22,072 nt of DNA from Holosporaceae bacterium 'Namur' (GCA_014116815.1 JACGYV010000021.1:1-22072); one strand, 5' to 3'; shown: positions 8,809-18,828, numbered from the stretch's first letter. Program-made: numbers and translations. Notes: generated by a model not told the origin, from the letters alone.

Positions 8809-11800
8809 ATGGAGAGCAGTATGTTTAATAAAAAACCTGAATTCGATAAAGAAAGATTTGATAGGTTAGAGACACGTAAAATCATATTTATTAATAAATT
8901 TGTAGGGTATTTTTTCTCTATTTTAGAGCATAGAGAAAGTATAGGAATTAAAAAAGAAGCCCCACAGCCTACAGGAATATATTTGAGAAGTGCTCAAGGC
9001 TTAAGTATCGCAGGGACTGTTGCTGCTCCAGTAGGTGATGGTTTAGCAGCTGGATTTGGAGTTCCTGTCCCGGCTGGAAGTGTTGTAAAATTAGGTACTG
9101 ATGTTACAGGTGGTCTTATAACATATTTTGGCAAGAGAGCAGCTAACAAAAAAACTAAAAAATTTATAAGGTTCATTGAACAAAATGAAAGATATGAACT
9201 AGAAACTTTACTCACTGAAGCAGCTAAAGACATAGCAATTGCTTTTGAATATCATCTTAGCCACTTTAAAGGAAATTTAGACATAGAAAGATTGGCGAGT
9301 ACTGCTGCAGATTTACTTGCAATATATTTTAATAAGCCAGAAAACCAGCAGATATCATTGACTAGAGCTACTATAATACAAGGGATAATTGAAGGTGCAT
9401 ATGCTAATAAAGTGCGAAAGTTTGTTAAATTAGTAAAAGGCGAAGAGCGTGCTAAGAATATGGAACTTGAAAATGATCTCTATGCTTCTTGGCATAGTAT
9501 GGATTTACTTTCCAAGGCAGGTTTATTAACAAGAGAATCAGAATGTAAAGTTAAGGTGGAAGGGTGTGATATTGAAAGATATAGCTTTAGAAGAGAGTTT
9601 TTTCCTGATTTGGATCAAAATTTTACTGATGCTACTAATATATCAGCAGACCAACTAAAACACTACAATAATTATGTAAACACCTGGTATGTTACAACAG
9701 CAGACTTAATAGATTTTGCTCAAGCAGTTAAAAATGGAGATATAGAACAAACTAAAAGTTTTAATTCTTATATTTCAGATATATATGTTTCAGGACGACC
9801 TGTTATAGCAGCTTGTAAAAATAGAACTATACCTGCTGGCTGTAAATTAGAAAATCTTAATTTTAGTGAATCGTATTTTATAGATGTGGATTTTAGCGGA
9901 GTTTCTTTAAAAGGTACTAATTTAACTAAAGCACACATGCCGAAAGTTAAATTTATGGGGGTTGATCTTACCGGGGTATATTTTAATAATGCTTATCTTG
10001 TAAGAGCAAATTTTGAAAAAGCAAATATAAATGGTGCTAAATTTCCAGGAGCTGATCTAACCTGTGCTAAATTAAGAAATATAAAAGCTCTTAATGACCA
10101 AACAGACTTTACTAATATTAAACGTGCAGGGATAGATTACTCAGGTACTGAACTAGACCAAGCTATAATGGATATAAGCCTTTATGACATAATTAAAGGA
10201 AATAAGAAATTAGAACAAAAAATAGAAAAGATTGAGCAAAGATATAATGAGCTATACCAACAAAAAGAAAAGCATGCCACATACACTACAGAGGAAATAG
10301 AAAGATTAAATTCAAAGGTAAGAAAACTTAAAAAACACTTGCAAAAAGAACGTGACAAAAATGGCTCATATTCAAGTGAGAATATACATGTAGGCCCAAA
10401 AATTGTAGGCAAATTGAATGGAGGAAGCAATTTTGCTAGATTAAAACAGGCCTTAAAGCAAGAATCAATAGTGGTAGTTTCTAGCACTATAGGTTCTGAT
10501 GCAACTCAGCTTGCAAGATATTATGCCCATTATTATTTAGAGCAAGGATCTAGTAGTATAGTATTTGAAATGAATGCAGATACATTAGCTAGCTTAAAGA
10601 CTTCATATAGACAGTTTGCAGCTAGTTTGGAAGTAGTTAAAGATGTTGAAGAATTGAAATATAAAAATATAGAAGAAGTACAAAAACTTGTCCGCGAAGA
10701 ATTATCTAAAAAATATAGAAAAGGATATTTATTAATAATTAGTAATATAGATAACACAGAAGTTAAAAGTGAAATTAAAAACTACATTCCACAAGAGAAT
10801 GGCCATGTAATTGTAACTACTCAGGATAGTACTTTGCCTTTATTTCTTAATGCAGCTTCATTATCACTTAGGGAATGGAGTAAAAAAGAAGCATGCCTTT
10901 ATATTATTAAAAAACTAAATAATAGAAATATTAAAATAGACTTAAATGAAATTGAGTTATTGGCAGAAAAACTAAAGTTTATTCCCCTAGGAATTGATAT
11001 TGCAACCTTATATATAAAAACTAAAAACATCTCTATTGCTGATTATATAGAGAGATTAAATACTTCATTAAGTAATGGTGTAACAGGGCAAGATCCCTTA
11101 AAAGCTGCTATTATATTATCTATGGATGACTTAGATACATACGAGAAAAATATTTTAAAATTTTGTTCATTCTTAGGTGCTAACTCAATACCAATATGGT
11201 TATTAAAAGTAAAAATACAAAACATGTATCCACAATTTAATGAGAAAAAATGTGAACTTATTTTAGATAATTGCATAAAGATTTTAAGTAGATACTCACT
11301 TATAGCAGGGATTGAAGGAAAAAACAGCAGCAGATTTCTATACTTACATCAAAGTGTTCAAGAGGTGTCTAAACTATATTTAACACAGCAGGAGGAGCAG
11401 AAAAAGTTTTATATTAACCAATTAAGTAAAACTTTGATCAAATTTGCATCGAGAAATAATAATAGCAATGAGAAATTTAAAACTAATCAGACATTAATAT
11501 CTCATATTGAAAACTTAATTTTAAATGTAGATATTCATAAGATCGCCTTCACCCCTAATTTAATTTATCTTCAGGTATGTAGTGCAGTATTTTATGATTT
11601 TATTGGTGAGCATAAAAAAGCAATAGAGGTATTAACCTCACAGAAAGAACAAATAGAAAAAATAGTACAAATTAACAAGGTACTTGAACATGCTATTTCT
11701 TACTTTGAACTCAGTGATACATCAAAATACCTTCTTACAATATATGGACAAGTTCTATATCATCTTGGGCGTGCTCACTTTAATGAAAGCTTAGAAAATG

Positions 11801-12960
11801 ATATTAGTGAAAAGTGTTTTAAACAAGCGGTTAGGATGAGGGAGATAATTGATGCCGCAATAAAAACAAATGAAATATATAAGGAAGTTGACAAACAATA
11901 TAATGAAGGCGAACCAAGGCCTATGGATAGCACTATATTTAAAAGAAATGGTTTATATTTATGGTATAATTTAAAAGGATACAAAGATAAAGATGAAAAA
12001 CTTTTAAATGAAGCTCTCGAAGGATATAATCATTTAATTAATATTGAACCGCAGCTTGAAAATCTTAAAGATAAATTTAACTTAGGTATTTGTAGAATAG
12101 GGGTTGCAGATACTTTATTTAAACTTGCTAAACTTAAATTTCCTAACAAGGAAGAATACACTGAGCTGTGTAATCAAGCATTAAGCTTTATTTTCACACA
12201 TTTAAGAGAAGGGCTTGGAATTAAGATTGAAAAAAATGATGAGACAAATTTAGAAGTTTTATTCAATAAAATGGAGAATTATAGCAGAGCGACTAACGCC
12301 ACAAGAGCAGCCCGTGAATATGAATTGTTAGGAAAGATTCTCTCAGTAAGGGTACAAGATAACGAAGACACAATTTATGCTGAAAAGTTTCTAAAAAGAG
12401 CTAAAGAAATAGATAGTGGAAAATCATATATAACTGGTAATGCGTTATTTGGTTTGGCATATTTATATTCTAATAAGCCTGATGGTTTGGATATAGCTAG
12501 GAAGTACTTAGCAGAATGTATAGATACCCGCAGCAGAATAGATCCTAAAATGTTATTTGAAGCAGAAGTGCTAAAAAATGAAATATCACCAACTCAAAAC
12601 CTTTTAGTATTAGACCAAAAAGGAAAAGAAAAAGACGAAGTATCAATTATCTCTAGAAACCTTAAGAATACTAAAGAATCAAAAATTTTCGAAATATTAC
12701 AAAAGAAAATTATATATAAGCTTAATAAAGCAGTTGATTTTAACTCGGAGGCAGAAAAGCTAGTAATCCCTATAAAAAACAGTTATAGACAAGAAGATTT
12801 AAAAAGTTGCCTAAATCTATTAAATTTAGAAGAAATAATAGACTATACTGTCTCTGAAACTATAAATGATAAATATGCTATAACTTTTGAAAATAAAGGA
12901 TTAAAAAAATTAGAGCTTATGCTTAAAAATGCTAAAGGGCAAATAATAAGCCCTATTTAA
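8809..12960 (+). CDS. Pentapeptide / NB-ARC-like / TPR protein with degenerate P-loop
   Basis: About 1383 residues. Residues 50-105 are Gly/Ala/Val-rich. Residues about 344-450 are pentapeptide repeats (A[DN]LxxAxF type, for example LNFSESYFIDVDFSGVSLKG). Residues 463-522 are charged coiled coil. Residues about 530-870 follow the NB-ARC/STAND order: P-loop position (VVVSSTIGSDATQLARYYA, 555-573), Walker B position (LLIISNIDN, 641-649), VIVTTQD, a GLPLA-like FIPLGIDIA, then a winged-helix-like part. The P-loop Lys is Ala565 and the Walker B Asp is Ser645, so ATP use is unlikely. From about 900 to 1260 there are TPR-like helices; the end is unassigned. GGAG at 8811-8814 sits ideally for ATG 8821, so the start may be 8821 rather than 8809. 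The next gene begins 77 bases downstream on the same strand. Confidence 0.8.
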   Translation: MESSMFNKKPEFDKERFDRLETRKIIFINKFVGYFFSILEHRESIGIKKEAPQPTGIYLRSAQGLSIAGTVAAPVGDGLAAGFGVPVPAGSVVKLGTDVTGGLITYFGKRAANKKTKKFIRFIEQNERYELETLLTEAAKDIAIAFEYHLSHFKGNLDIERLASTAADLLAIYFNKPENQQISLTRATIIQGIIEGAYANKVRKFVKLVKGEERAKNMELENDLYASWHSMDLLSKAGLLTRESECKVKVEGCDIERYSFRREFFPDLDQNFTDATNISADQLKHYNNYVNTWYVTTADLIDFAQAVKNGDIEQTKSFNSYISDIYVSGRPVIAACKNRTIPAGCKLENLNFSESYFIDVDFSGVSLKGTNLTKAHMPKVKFMGVDLTGVYFNNAYLVRANFEKANINGAKFPGADLTCAKLRNIKALNDQTDFTNIKRAGIDYSGTELDQAIMDISLYDIIKGNKKLEQKIEKIEQRYNELYQQKEKHATYTTEEIERLNSKVRKLKKHLQKERDKNGSYSSENIHVGPKIVGKLNGGSNFARLKQALKQESIVVVSSTIGSDATQLARYYAHYYLEQGSSSIVFEMNADTLASLKTSYRQFAASLEVVKDVEELKYKNIEEVQKLVREELSKKYRKGYLLIISNIDNTEVKSEIKNYIPQENGHVIVTTQDSTLPLFLNAASLSLREWSKKEACLYIIKKLNNRNIKIDLNEIELLAEKLKFIPLGIDIATLYIKTKNISIADYIERLNTSLSNGVTGQDPLKAAIILSMDDLDTYEKNILKFCSFLGANSIPIWLLKVKIQNMYPQFNEKKCELILDNCIKILSRYSLIAGIEGKNSSRFLYLHQSVQEVSKLYLTQQEEQKKFYINQLSKTLIKFASRNNNSNEKFKTNQTLISHIENLILNVDIHKIAFTPNLIYLQVCSAVFYDFIGEHKKAIEVLTSQKEQIEKIVQINKVLEHAISYFELSDTSKYLLTIYGQVLYHLGRAHFNESLENDISEKCFKQAVRMREIIDAAIKTNEIYKEVDKQYNEGEPRPMDSTIFKRNGLYLWYNLKGYKDKDEKLLNEALEGYNHLINIEPQLENLKDKFNLGICRIGVADTLFKLAKLKFPNKEEYTELCNQALSFIFTHLREGLGIKIEKNDETNLEVLFNKMENYSRATNATRAAREYELLGKILSVRVQDNEDTIYAEKFLKRAKEIDSGKSYITGNALFGLAYLYSNKPDGLDIARKYLAECIDTRSRIDPKMLFEAEVLKNEISPTQNLLVLDQKGKEKDEVSIISRNLKNTKESKIFEILQKKIIYKLNKAVDFNSEAEKLVIPIKNSYRQEDLKSCLNLLNLEEIIDYTVSETINDKYAITFENKGLKKLELMLKNAKGQIISPI

Positions 12961-13037
12961 ATCCTTATTATATTATTTCTTATCATAATGCAAACTAAGA
13001 AGCTAAAAAAGTATCCCCATATTAATAAGAGTAAAAG

Positions 13038-16000
13038 ATGCAAGACAAGAGTCAAGGGACCCTAAGAGTTGAACTTAAGTATGCTGCTAATTTCAAAAAA
13101 GCACTTAATGAAAGTAACCTAGAATTACAAATAGAGAGCTTACAATGTTTAGGGGATATATATCTTGGGAGGAAAGAATATACTAGAGCAATAGCATTAT
13201 ATAATACTGCATTTGTTATAGCTAGAGATAAGCTACCAATTAAAGAAGATAAAGGTTATATTGAAAAAGCCCTAATAAATTGTATTAAAGAAGCAGAAAG
13301 ATTATTTCTAGGTAGCATCAGCTTATATAAAACTATTTCATACGTGCCACATTATCAATCTGGCCTAAAGCATAAAGAAGATTTAAAAAATATAAGACAG
13401 AAAGCAAAAGATGCTATTAAAGAAATTGACGAAGAATATAAATCGAAGGAAAGTACAAGAGAAGCAGAGTTAGTAAGAGCAGAGAAAGTAAAAAACTTAT
13501 ACCGAGGGATAACTCAAGATATTAAGAAGTTTATTAACGATTTAATAGATGATTGCCAGAAAATTTTAGGAGATCCACCCCATGGATGCGAATATGCTAT
13601 TATTGGACTAGGGTCATTAGCAAGAGAAGAAATTACTCCATATTCTGATTTTGAATTTGCTATCCTAATAAATGAGGAGAATGAAAACTATAAAGAGTAT
13701 TTTCGTAACCTTACTAAACTATTACACATTAAAGTAATTAACTTAGGTGAAACAGTACTACCTACAGTAGTGATAGATTCACTTAACCCTGCTTATCCTA
13801 ATGCTATATTAGAAAGTTGGTTTTATGATAATATAACACCTAATGGGTTTAAGTTTGATGGTATGATGCCAGCAGCTTGTAAAACACCATTAGGGAAAAC
13901 TGTAAACAATAATTTAAAAGAAGGGAGCAAAGACGATAGAAACAAAAAAGTTTTTGAATTAATACATACCCCTCAAGTAATGGCTCAGTTCCAAGCTGAA
14001 GAATGGTATGAAACTGATCATTTACTACCAAATGAGTTAGCTGAATTTACCTTAATTAAGTGGAATAAATATGACCTTATAAAACTATATAGAGAAGAGA
14101 TAAAAAAAATACACTCTACTACTGTAGATGGCCCTTTAAAAATACATGTTATAAGTAATGAATTACCAACACATGAAGAAGTATTAGCTCAAAGTAAAGA
14201 AAAAGGTTTTCAGAAAATATCTTTAGTAAAGAAAAGAGCACTCATGGCTTTACAAAAAGATTTAAATACATTTAATCCAGAAATTACAGATTATAATACT
14301 CTTGATAGCTGGGTTTCCACTTTTAATATTAAAAAAGGGTTTTATAGATTACCAGGAGTGATTTTGGATAACCTATGTTTGTTATTTGATATAGATAAAA
14401 CAGATCCATGGGATAAGATTAACGGATTAATAGAAAGGGATATACTTGATAAAGAAGGAGGGGAGAATTACGAAATTATTTTTTCATTAATTAAATATTA
14501 CAGGTTAGCAACTTATCTACATTATGAACGACAAGAGGAATATATAGATATCTTTCAATATATAGAGAATAAAAAATTTACACTCAGTAAAGAAAATATA
14601 TTAGAAATTTATAAACTAATGATTCCTCTTTTTAAATGCGCAATGGAACTTGCAGATAATTATAATTCTATTACGCTTAACCTCAATAAAAATGGCATAC
14701 AACCAAATTTGTATAGTAAAGAAAGGAAAGTAATGCAAAAATATTTAAACTTGGTTTATGGAGTTATATTTTTACCGGGTGGCTCTTCAATTTTAGGACA
14801 TGATATACAACGAGCTAAGCTAAATGAATTGAGTAATATAGAAATAGGAGACTTCTATTTACGGATTAAAGGATACGAACTAGCAAAGGCATACTATTTA
14901 TTAGCCCAAAATGAAACAAATAAAAAAATCAACATGTTATCTAATAAAGGATTAAGTCCAGATAACCCATATATGAATGAAGCAAACTCAGATCTTATAA
15001 TTATTACAGACCGGTTGGGAAAAATATATGGAGTGCTTGGCGAAAAGGAAGAATCAAGGAACTTCCATAATGTTAGCTTGGACTTATACTTTAAAGTGCA
15101 CGGTGAAGATAAAAGTTTGAGCTTAGCTAACCAATACACGAGTATAGCTGTTGCTGAAAGGCAATGTCTTAATGTGCAAAAAGCATTGAAGTATAATAAA
15201 AAAGCTTTAGAAATAAGATCAAATAATGATATCTATGTTGCTCAAAATTTATTAAATATTGGATCTATTTACTTTTTTATGGGAAATAAATTAGTACAAG
15301 AAAAATATTATAGGAAAGCAGTAAGTTTTATTGAAAACAATAATTTAATAAATGTTAACCCTTTCCTATATGCAAGATGTTGTCTCGAATTGGGAAAAAT
15401 ACTGTTTGAAAAGGAAAGTAAATTATTAAGAAGTAGTATACATAAGGAATCCAAAAAATACTTAGAGAAAGCTTACAAACATGCTATAGAGAAGTATGGT
15501 GAGGACAACTTAATTAGTATAGATACTAAATCATTATTAGATGCGATAAATAATAAGTTGGAGTTAAAAAATAAGAATATAGATTTTATTTCCAACTATA
15601 AGGATGTTAGCTTAGATAAGCTTTTTAATAAAGCTCAAGCATTGGCTCGTAAGGGAACTGCATTAGATGAAGCTGGGCAATATGAAGAAGGACTACAATT
15701 AAAATGCCAAAGCTTAGAAATAATGCAGGGGTTAAGCCATGATGTCCAGATTGCTACGCTATTATTTAATATTGGAAATTCTCTACAGCACTTAAGAAGA
15801 TATCAGGAAGCCTTTGAAGCATACGAAATAAGCTTGGAGATAAGACGCCAAATATATAATAAAGAAGAGCATTATGATACTGCGCATTCTTTAAATAATG
15901 CAGGAACAATGCTACTAGAACTAAAAAGATATGATGAAGCACTAAGATATTTTGATAAAAGTTTGGAAATAAGGAGAAAAATATATGGAGAAATTCATAG

Positions 16001-16925
16001 TGATATTATTCAATCCTTATATAATTTATGCACTACTTACATAGGGTTAGGTAAATACAGAGAGGGGTACTTAAATAGTGTTAAGGCAATTAATACTTTT
16101 TATTATTTAAACAATAAAAATGATTTAAGTCTTTTAAAACTTATAAACAATTTAATAAATCACAATTTAAATAATATACAAGACTTATACTACACTTTAG
16201 CATGTAACTATCATATGAAAGCATTCCCTTTAGCGATAACTGAATCAGAAAAGAATGAGAGCTATTTTAGTAAAGCTAAAACATTTTTTAAATTATCATT
16301 AAATTTAAATTTTAATGAATCTGTAAGGCTATCTAAACATGAGCAAGATATTTATAAAGCAGAAATATTAGAAATTAAATTAAGAATATTTACGTCTTAC
16401 AAGGCCAGTCTTAAAGGAAGAAATTTAAACAGTCCTAAAGGTAATAGTTGGAACTTTCAGGTAAAAATATTACCTGAAGAAATAGAAAACTTTGTGTTTA
16501 TTATATCATATATTTTAAATTTTGATAAAAATGAGATAGAAGACAATTTAGTAGACTATGGTCATAGTTTACATATAACATTACCATCTAAGAATAAAAT
16601 AGACCTAATTCATAGAGAAATAGAAACTCTTCGAAATACCAGCATAATTTTAAATATAATTACTCCGGTATCTCAGTCATTAAGATTTGTAAAAGAGGAA
16701 TTAGACAATAAACGGCCAACTCCACCTGTAATCGAGCGTAATAATTACTTTACTTACCTTCCTATCGAGTTAGCAGCATATACACTTTCTTTTTTACCTG
16801 AAGCTAAAATATTTAATGATTCTACTTTACAGAATATTTTACAAAAATATATAGATAACAAAATGGTTGACCGCTCTAATATAGAGAGACTAAGATCTAG
16901 CAGAGGATCAAATATAAATTTTTAA
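13038..16925 (+). CDS. Nucleotidyltransferase-TPR protein with F-box-like C-terminus (1295 aa)
   Basis: Paralogue of the gene at 3828-8114. The N-terminal TPR-like unit (about 33-65) is followed by the nucleotidyltransferase: YAIIGLGSLAREEITPYSD, with G192-S193, D204 and E206. The block YFRNLTKLLHIKVINLGETV and TPNGFKFDGMMPAACKTP (to about 285) is nearly the same in both proteins, while the middle and the TPR part diverge. TPRs are visible at about 600-640, 690-770 and 865-1020 (for example HSLNNAGTMLLELKRYDEAL). Residues about 1238-1265 (YLPIELAAYTLSFLPEAKIF) fit an F-box-like LPxElxxxIlsfLP pattern, found in secreted effectors that recruit host SCF ubiquitin ligase. The Shine-Dalgarno is weak (AAGAG), as expected if it is translated from a message shared with the gene 77 bases upstream. 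No signal peptide is seen. Enzyme family is fairly sure; F-box and effector role are inferred. Confidence 0.8.
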   Translation: MQDKSQGTLRVELKYAANFKKALNESNLELQIESLQCLGDIYLGRKEYTRAIALYNTAFVIARDKLPIKEDKGYIEKALINCIKEAERLFLGSISLYKTISYVPHYQSGLKHKEDLKNIRQKAKDAIKEIDEEYKSKESTREAELVRAEKVKNLYRGITQDIKKFINDLIDDCQKILGDPPHGCEYAIIGLGSLAREEITPYSDFEFAILINEENENYKEYFRNLTKLLHIKVINLGETVLPTVVIDSLNPAYPNAILESWFYDNITPNGFKFDGMMPAACKTPLGKTVNNNLKEGSKDDRNKKVFELIHTPQVMAQFQAEEWYETDHLLPNELAEFTLIKWNKYDLIKLYREEIKKIHSTTVDGPLKIHVISNELPTHEEVLAQSKEKGFQKISLVKKRALMALQKDLNTFNPEITDYNTLDSWVSTFNIKKGFYRLPGVILDNLCLLFDIDKTDPWDKINGLIERDILDKEGGENYEIIFSLIKYYRLATYLHYERQEEYIDIFQYIENKKFTLSKENILEIYKLMIPLFKCAMELADNYNSITLNLNKNGIQPNLYSKERKVMQKYLNLVYGVIFLPGGSSILGHDIQRAKLNELSNIEIGDFYLRIKGYELAKAYYLLAQNETNKKINMLSNKGLSPDNPYMNEANSDLIIITDRLGKIYGVLGEKEESRNFHNVSLDLYFKVHGEDKSLSLANQYTSIAVAERQCLNVQKALKYNKKALEIRSNNDIYVAQNLLNIGSIYFFMGNKLVQEKYYRKAVSFIENNNLINVNPFLYARCCLELGKILFEKESKLLRSSIHKESKKYLEKAYKHAIEKYGEDNLISIDTKSLLDAINNKLELKNKNIDFISNYKDVSLDKLFNKAQALARKGTALDEAGQYEEGLQLKCQSLEIMQGLSHDVQIATLLFNIGNSLQHLRRYQEAFEAYEISLEIRRQIYNKEEHYDTAHSLNNAGTMLLELKRYDEALRYFDKSLEIRRKIYGEIHSDIIQSLYNLCTTYIGLGKYREGYLNSVKAINTFYYLNNKNDLSLLKLINNLINHNLNNIQDLYYTLACNYHMKAFPLAITESEKNESYFSKAKTFFKLSLNLNFNESVRLSKHEQDIYKAEILEIKLRIFTSYKASLKGRNLNSPKGNSWNFQVKILPEEIENFVFIISYILNFDKNEIEDNLVDYGHSLHITLPSKNKIDLIHREIETLRNTSIILNIITPVSQSLRFVKEELDNKRPTPPVIERNNYFTYLPIELAAYTLSFLPEAKIFNDSTLQNILQKYIDNKMVDRSNIERLRSSRGSNINF

Positions 16926-17152
16926 TTTTGAAATAAAAAGAAAAATAAAATTATACGAGAAACAATTGTTTTCCGGAAGCAATCATGCCTTTATTTATTC
17001 TCTCTATAAAATGATCAGATATAATGATGGTGATATGTTTAATATAAAAAGATGAAGTAGAGAGGCTCATCATTTTATGACTGTCAAGCCATCACTATTA
17101 CTTACGGGATCGCTACCACCTTTACTATCCCTACTATATTCATCTAATAATT

Positions 17153-18265
17153 CTAAAGTTCTTCCTTCCAGAATTCTTCCGTTAAATTTAAATTCATCTT
17201 ACTAAGAAAGTCATCATTCTCATGGTAATGAATGATTAATGAATTATCTTTATCTTGGCTGAACAAATCTTTAAGGCTAATTTCTAGTGGTATGTCAGTT
17301 TTATTATTACAATAATTTTTATCTAAATTATTAGTATTGATTGAGTTTGCATCATACTTGTATTCTATACTTATATTTTGATTTCTTGCACTCTCATAAA
17401 TATCCATAAATTTTTTATAGAAATACTTATTATCATATTGTATAAGGACACATTCATCGATTTTAATATACCCGCTTATCCTTACAAAAGGCATTATAAC
17501 AGAGCTGGTAAAAATTTCTTTGAGCATACTACCGGGAGATGCTATTGGTAATAAAGGTATATTATCTAAAAATAATGTATGCTTATTATTTATGAACTCC
17601 AGTAATGTTGATAAACCTAGTTTATCAAATATTTGGGTGGCTAAAGGAGAAATAAAATTTATACTCGGTTTTACTATATTATCTGCAGTAATCTTACCTG
17701 CTAGAACTTTTAATTCAGACTTTCTTAAGGTATCAATCCAAAATTCTGCATTAATTATTGTATCATACCATGAATTTATATCTGTTCTATCAAGTTGATT
17801 TGTTTTCATTATGGTCATTGCATCAAGAAAAACTCTAGCGGGAATTTCACACATAGAATCCCTAATAAAAACATTTCCAACCCCCTGTGAAAGTAAAGTA
17901 ATCTTACAAAACCCTTTTAGAATATCTGAAACAGGGCGATGAAGTTCATATTCTTTAGTTCCGTGTTTTAAGCCGAGCCACCACGCAGCTAAGCTCTGTG
18001 TACCTTTTATTATATCTGTAAAAAAGCTACCGGTATAAGGGTTAGCAAGCATGTTAGGTGCAACTGTAGGAAAAGCTGTTAAGACAATAAGTATAGCTTC
18101 ACTTTTTATAGAAGCCATTAAAAGAATTTCAGAAAATGAAGGAAATTCTTTATAAATGTTATTTACTGTTACATAGAAAGGTTGATATATATAATCACGG
18201 AAAACCAGTTGGATTGATTTTGTAAAGTAATTATAAATGGTGCTAAGCCGCAATGTTTCTTGCAT
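17153..18265 (-). CDS. Unrecognised 370-residue protein
   Basis: I do not recognise this protein. It is convergent with the giant gene at 13038-16925, which ends 227 bases away. It has one hydrophobic stretch near residues 46-72 (ILLMASIKSEAILIVLTAFP and following), possibly a membrane segment, and a second moderately hydrophobic region around 230-275 rich in Leu, Ile and Pro. The C-terminal 100 residues are polar, Asn/Asp/Lys-rich. The start ATG at 18263-18265 has no clear Shine-Dalgarno; the long open frame, ordinary codon use for this genome and lack of overlap with another gene support it. No catalytic motif, repeat or signal peptide is apparent. It could be a lineage-specific secreted or membrane-associated protein. 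Confidence 0.6.
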   Translation of the reverse strand: MQETLRLSTIYNYFTKSIQLVFRDYIYQPFYVTVNNIYKEFPSFSEILLMASIKSEAILIVLTAFPTVAPNMLANPYTGSFFTDIIKGTQSLAAWWLGLKHGTKEYELHRPVSDILKGFCKITLLSQGVGNVFIRDSMCEIPARVFLDAMTIMKTNQLDRTDINSWYDTIINAEFWIDTLRKSELKVLAGKITADNIVKPSINFISPLATQIFDKLGLSTLLEFINNKHTLFLDNIPLLPIASPGSMLKEIFTSSVIMPFVRISGYIKIDECVLIQYDNKYFYKKFMDIYESARNQNISIEYKYDANSINTNNLDKNYCNNKTDIPLEISLKDLFSQDKDNSLIIHYHENDDFLSKMNLNLTEEFWKEEL

Positions 18266-18594
18266 AAAAATATAAAATTACTAATTTAATTATTATATAA
18301 TATTATTGATAACAACACTTTTAACAAAGTAAAAAAACATATTTATTTAATTATTACATTAATTATGAGCAAAATTAAAAACTTGAATATATTATTAATA
18401 TAATATTTTATTTTATAAAGAGATTTTTGAAATACGGACTAAAAATGGAAACCATTAAAGTAAGTGTATAAAATTCCATAGTAAAGAAAAAATAAGCAAC
18501 TAAAAATATTAAACCACCATACAAACTCTCAATAATGAAAGCTGTTTTTCCAACAAATAGCTTATAAAAAAAATATGTATTTCTTTTTTTTATA
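18266..18594. other. AT-rich spacer left of the mini-transposon
   Basis: These 329 bases are very AT-rich, with long A and T runs. An open frame on the minus strand (18408-18659) crosses into the transposon end but begins inside its inverted repeat, so it is not accepted as a gene. Nothing else was found. Confidence 0.4.
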
Positions 18595-18632
18595 GGGGTA
18601 AACGCAGAATTCGGAAAAAATTGTACGCTAAG
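18595..18632 (+). repeat. Left terminal inverted repeat of the Tn3-family element
   Basis: 38 bases, beginning GGGGTAAACGCAGAATTCGG and ending GTACGCTAAG. The right end matches it at 29 of 38 positions by hand alignment, with the inner GTACGCTAAG identical. Confidence 0.88.
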
Positions 18633-18714
18633 GTTCTGATCGAGTACTATGGCTTTCACCCCGTACCGTCGAATACTCTAGCGCGTGTGCAATTGTCAAT
18701 CTGAGCTATACCCT

Positions 18715-18826
18715 AGATAGACGTCAGGCCCTTAGCATTAATTGCGTCAGGTTAGAGTCAATTTATAATCTTATCGATAAAAGCCACCGAGGGTAATAGA
18801 TCCTTACCTGACAGTTTAGGAGAGTT
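18715..18826 (+). promoter_or_regulatory. Probable res site and tnpR leader
   Basis: Immediately upstream of the tnpR ATG is a stretch with AATTGCGTCAGGTTAGAGTC and, nearer the gene, CCTGACAGTTTAGGAGA. This resembles the res region of Tn21-type transposons, where resolvase dimers bind three imperfect dyads carrying GTCAG/CTGAC ends. An AGGAGA Shine-Dalgarno (18818-18823) closes it. Exact subsites were not delimited; the boundaries are approximate. Confidence 0.55.
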
Positions 18827-18828
18827 TT

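Noticed and set aside
17006..17078. Inverted repeat ATAAAATGAT / ATCATTTTAT between convergent genes
   Set aside because: Only 10 bases, very AT-rich, with a 53-base loop and no T-tract; expected by chance in this composition and not a credible terminator.
18408..18659. An 83-codon minus-strand frame with hydrophobic segments
   Set aside because: Its start and first 22 or so residues are translated from the transposon's left inverted repeat and there is no ribosome site. The rest could be the tail of a membrane-protein gene disrupted by the transposon, but A/T-rich sequence also yields such frames by chance.
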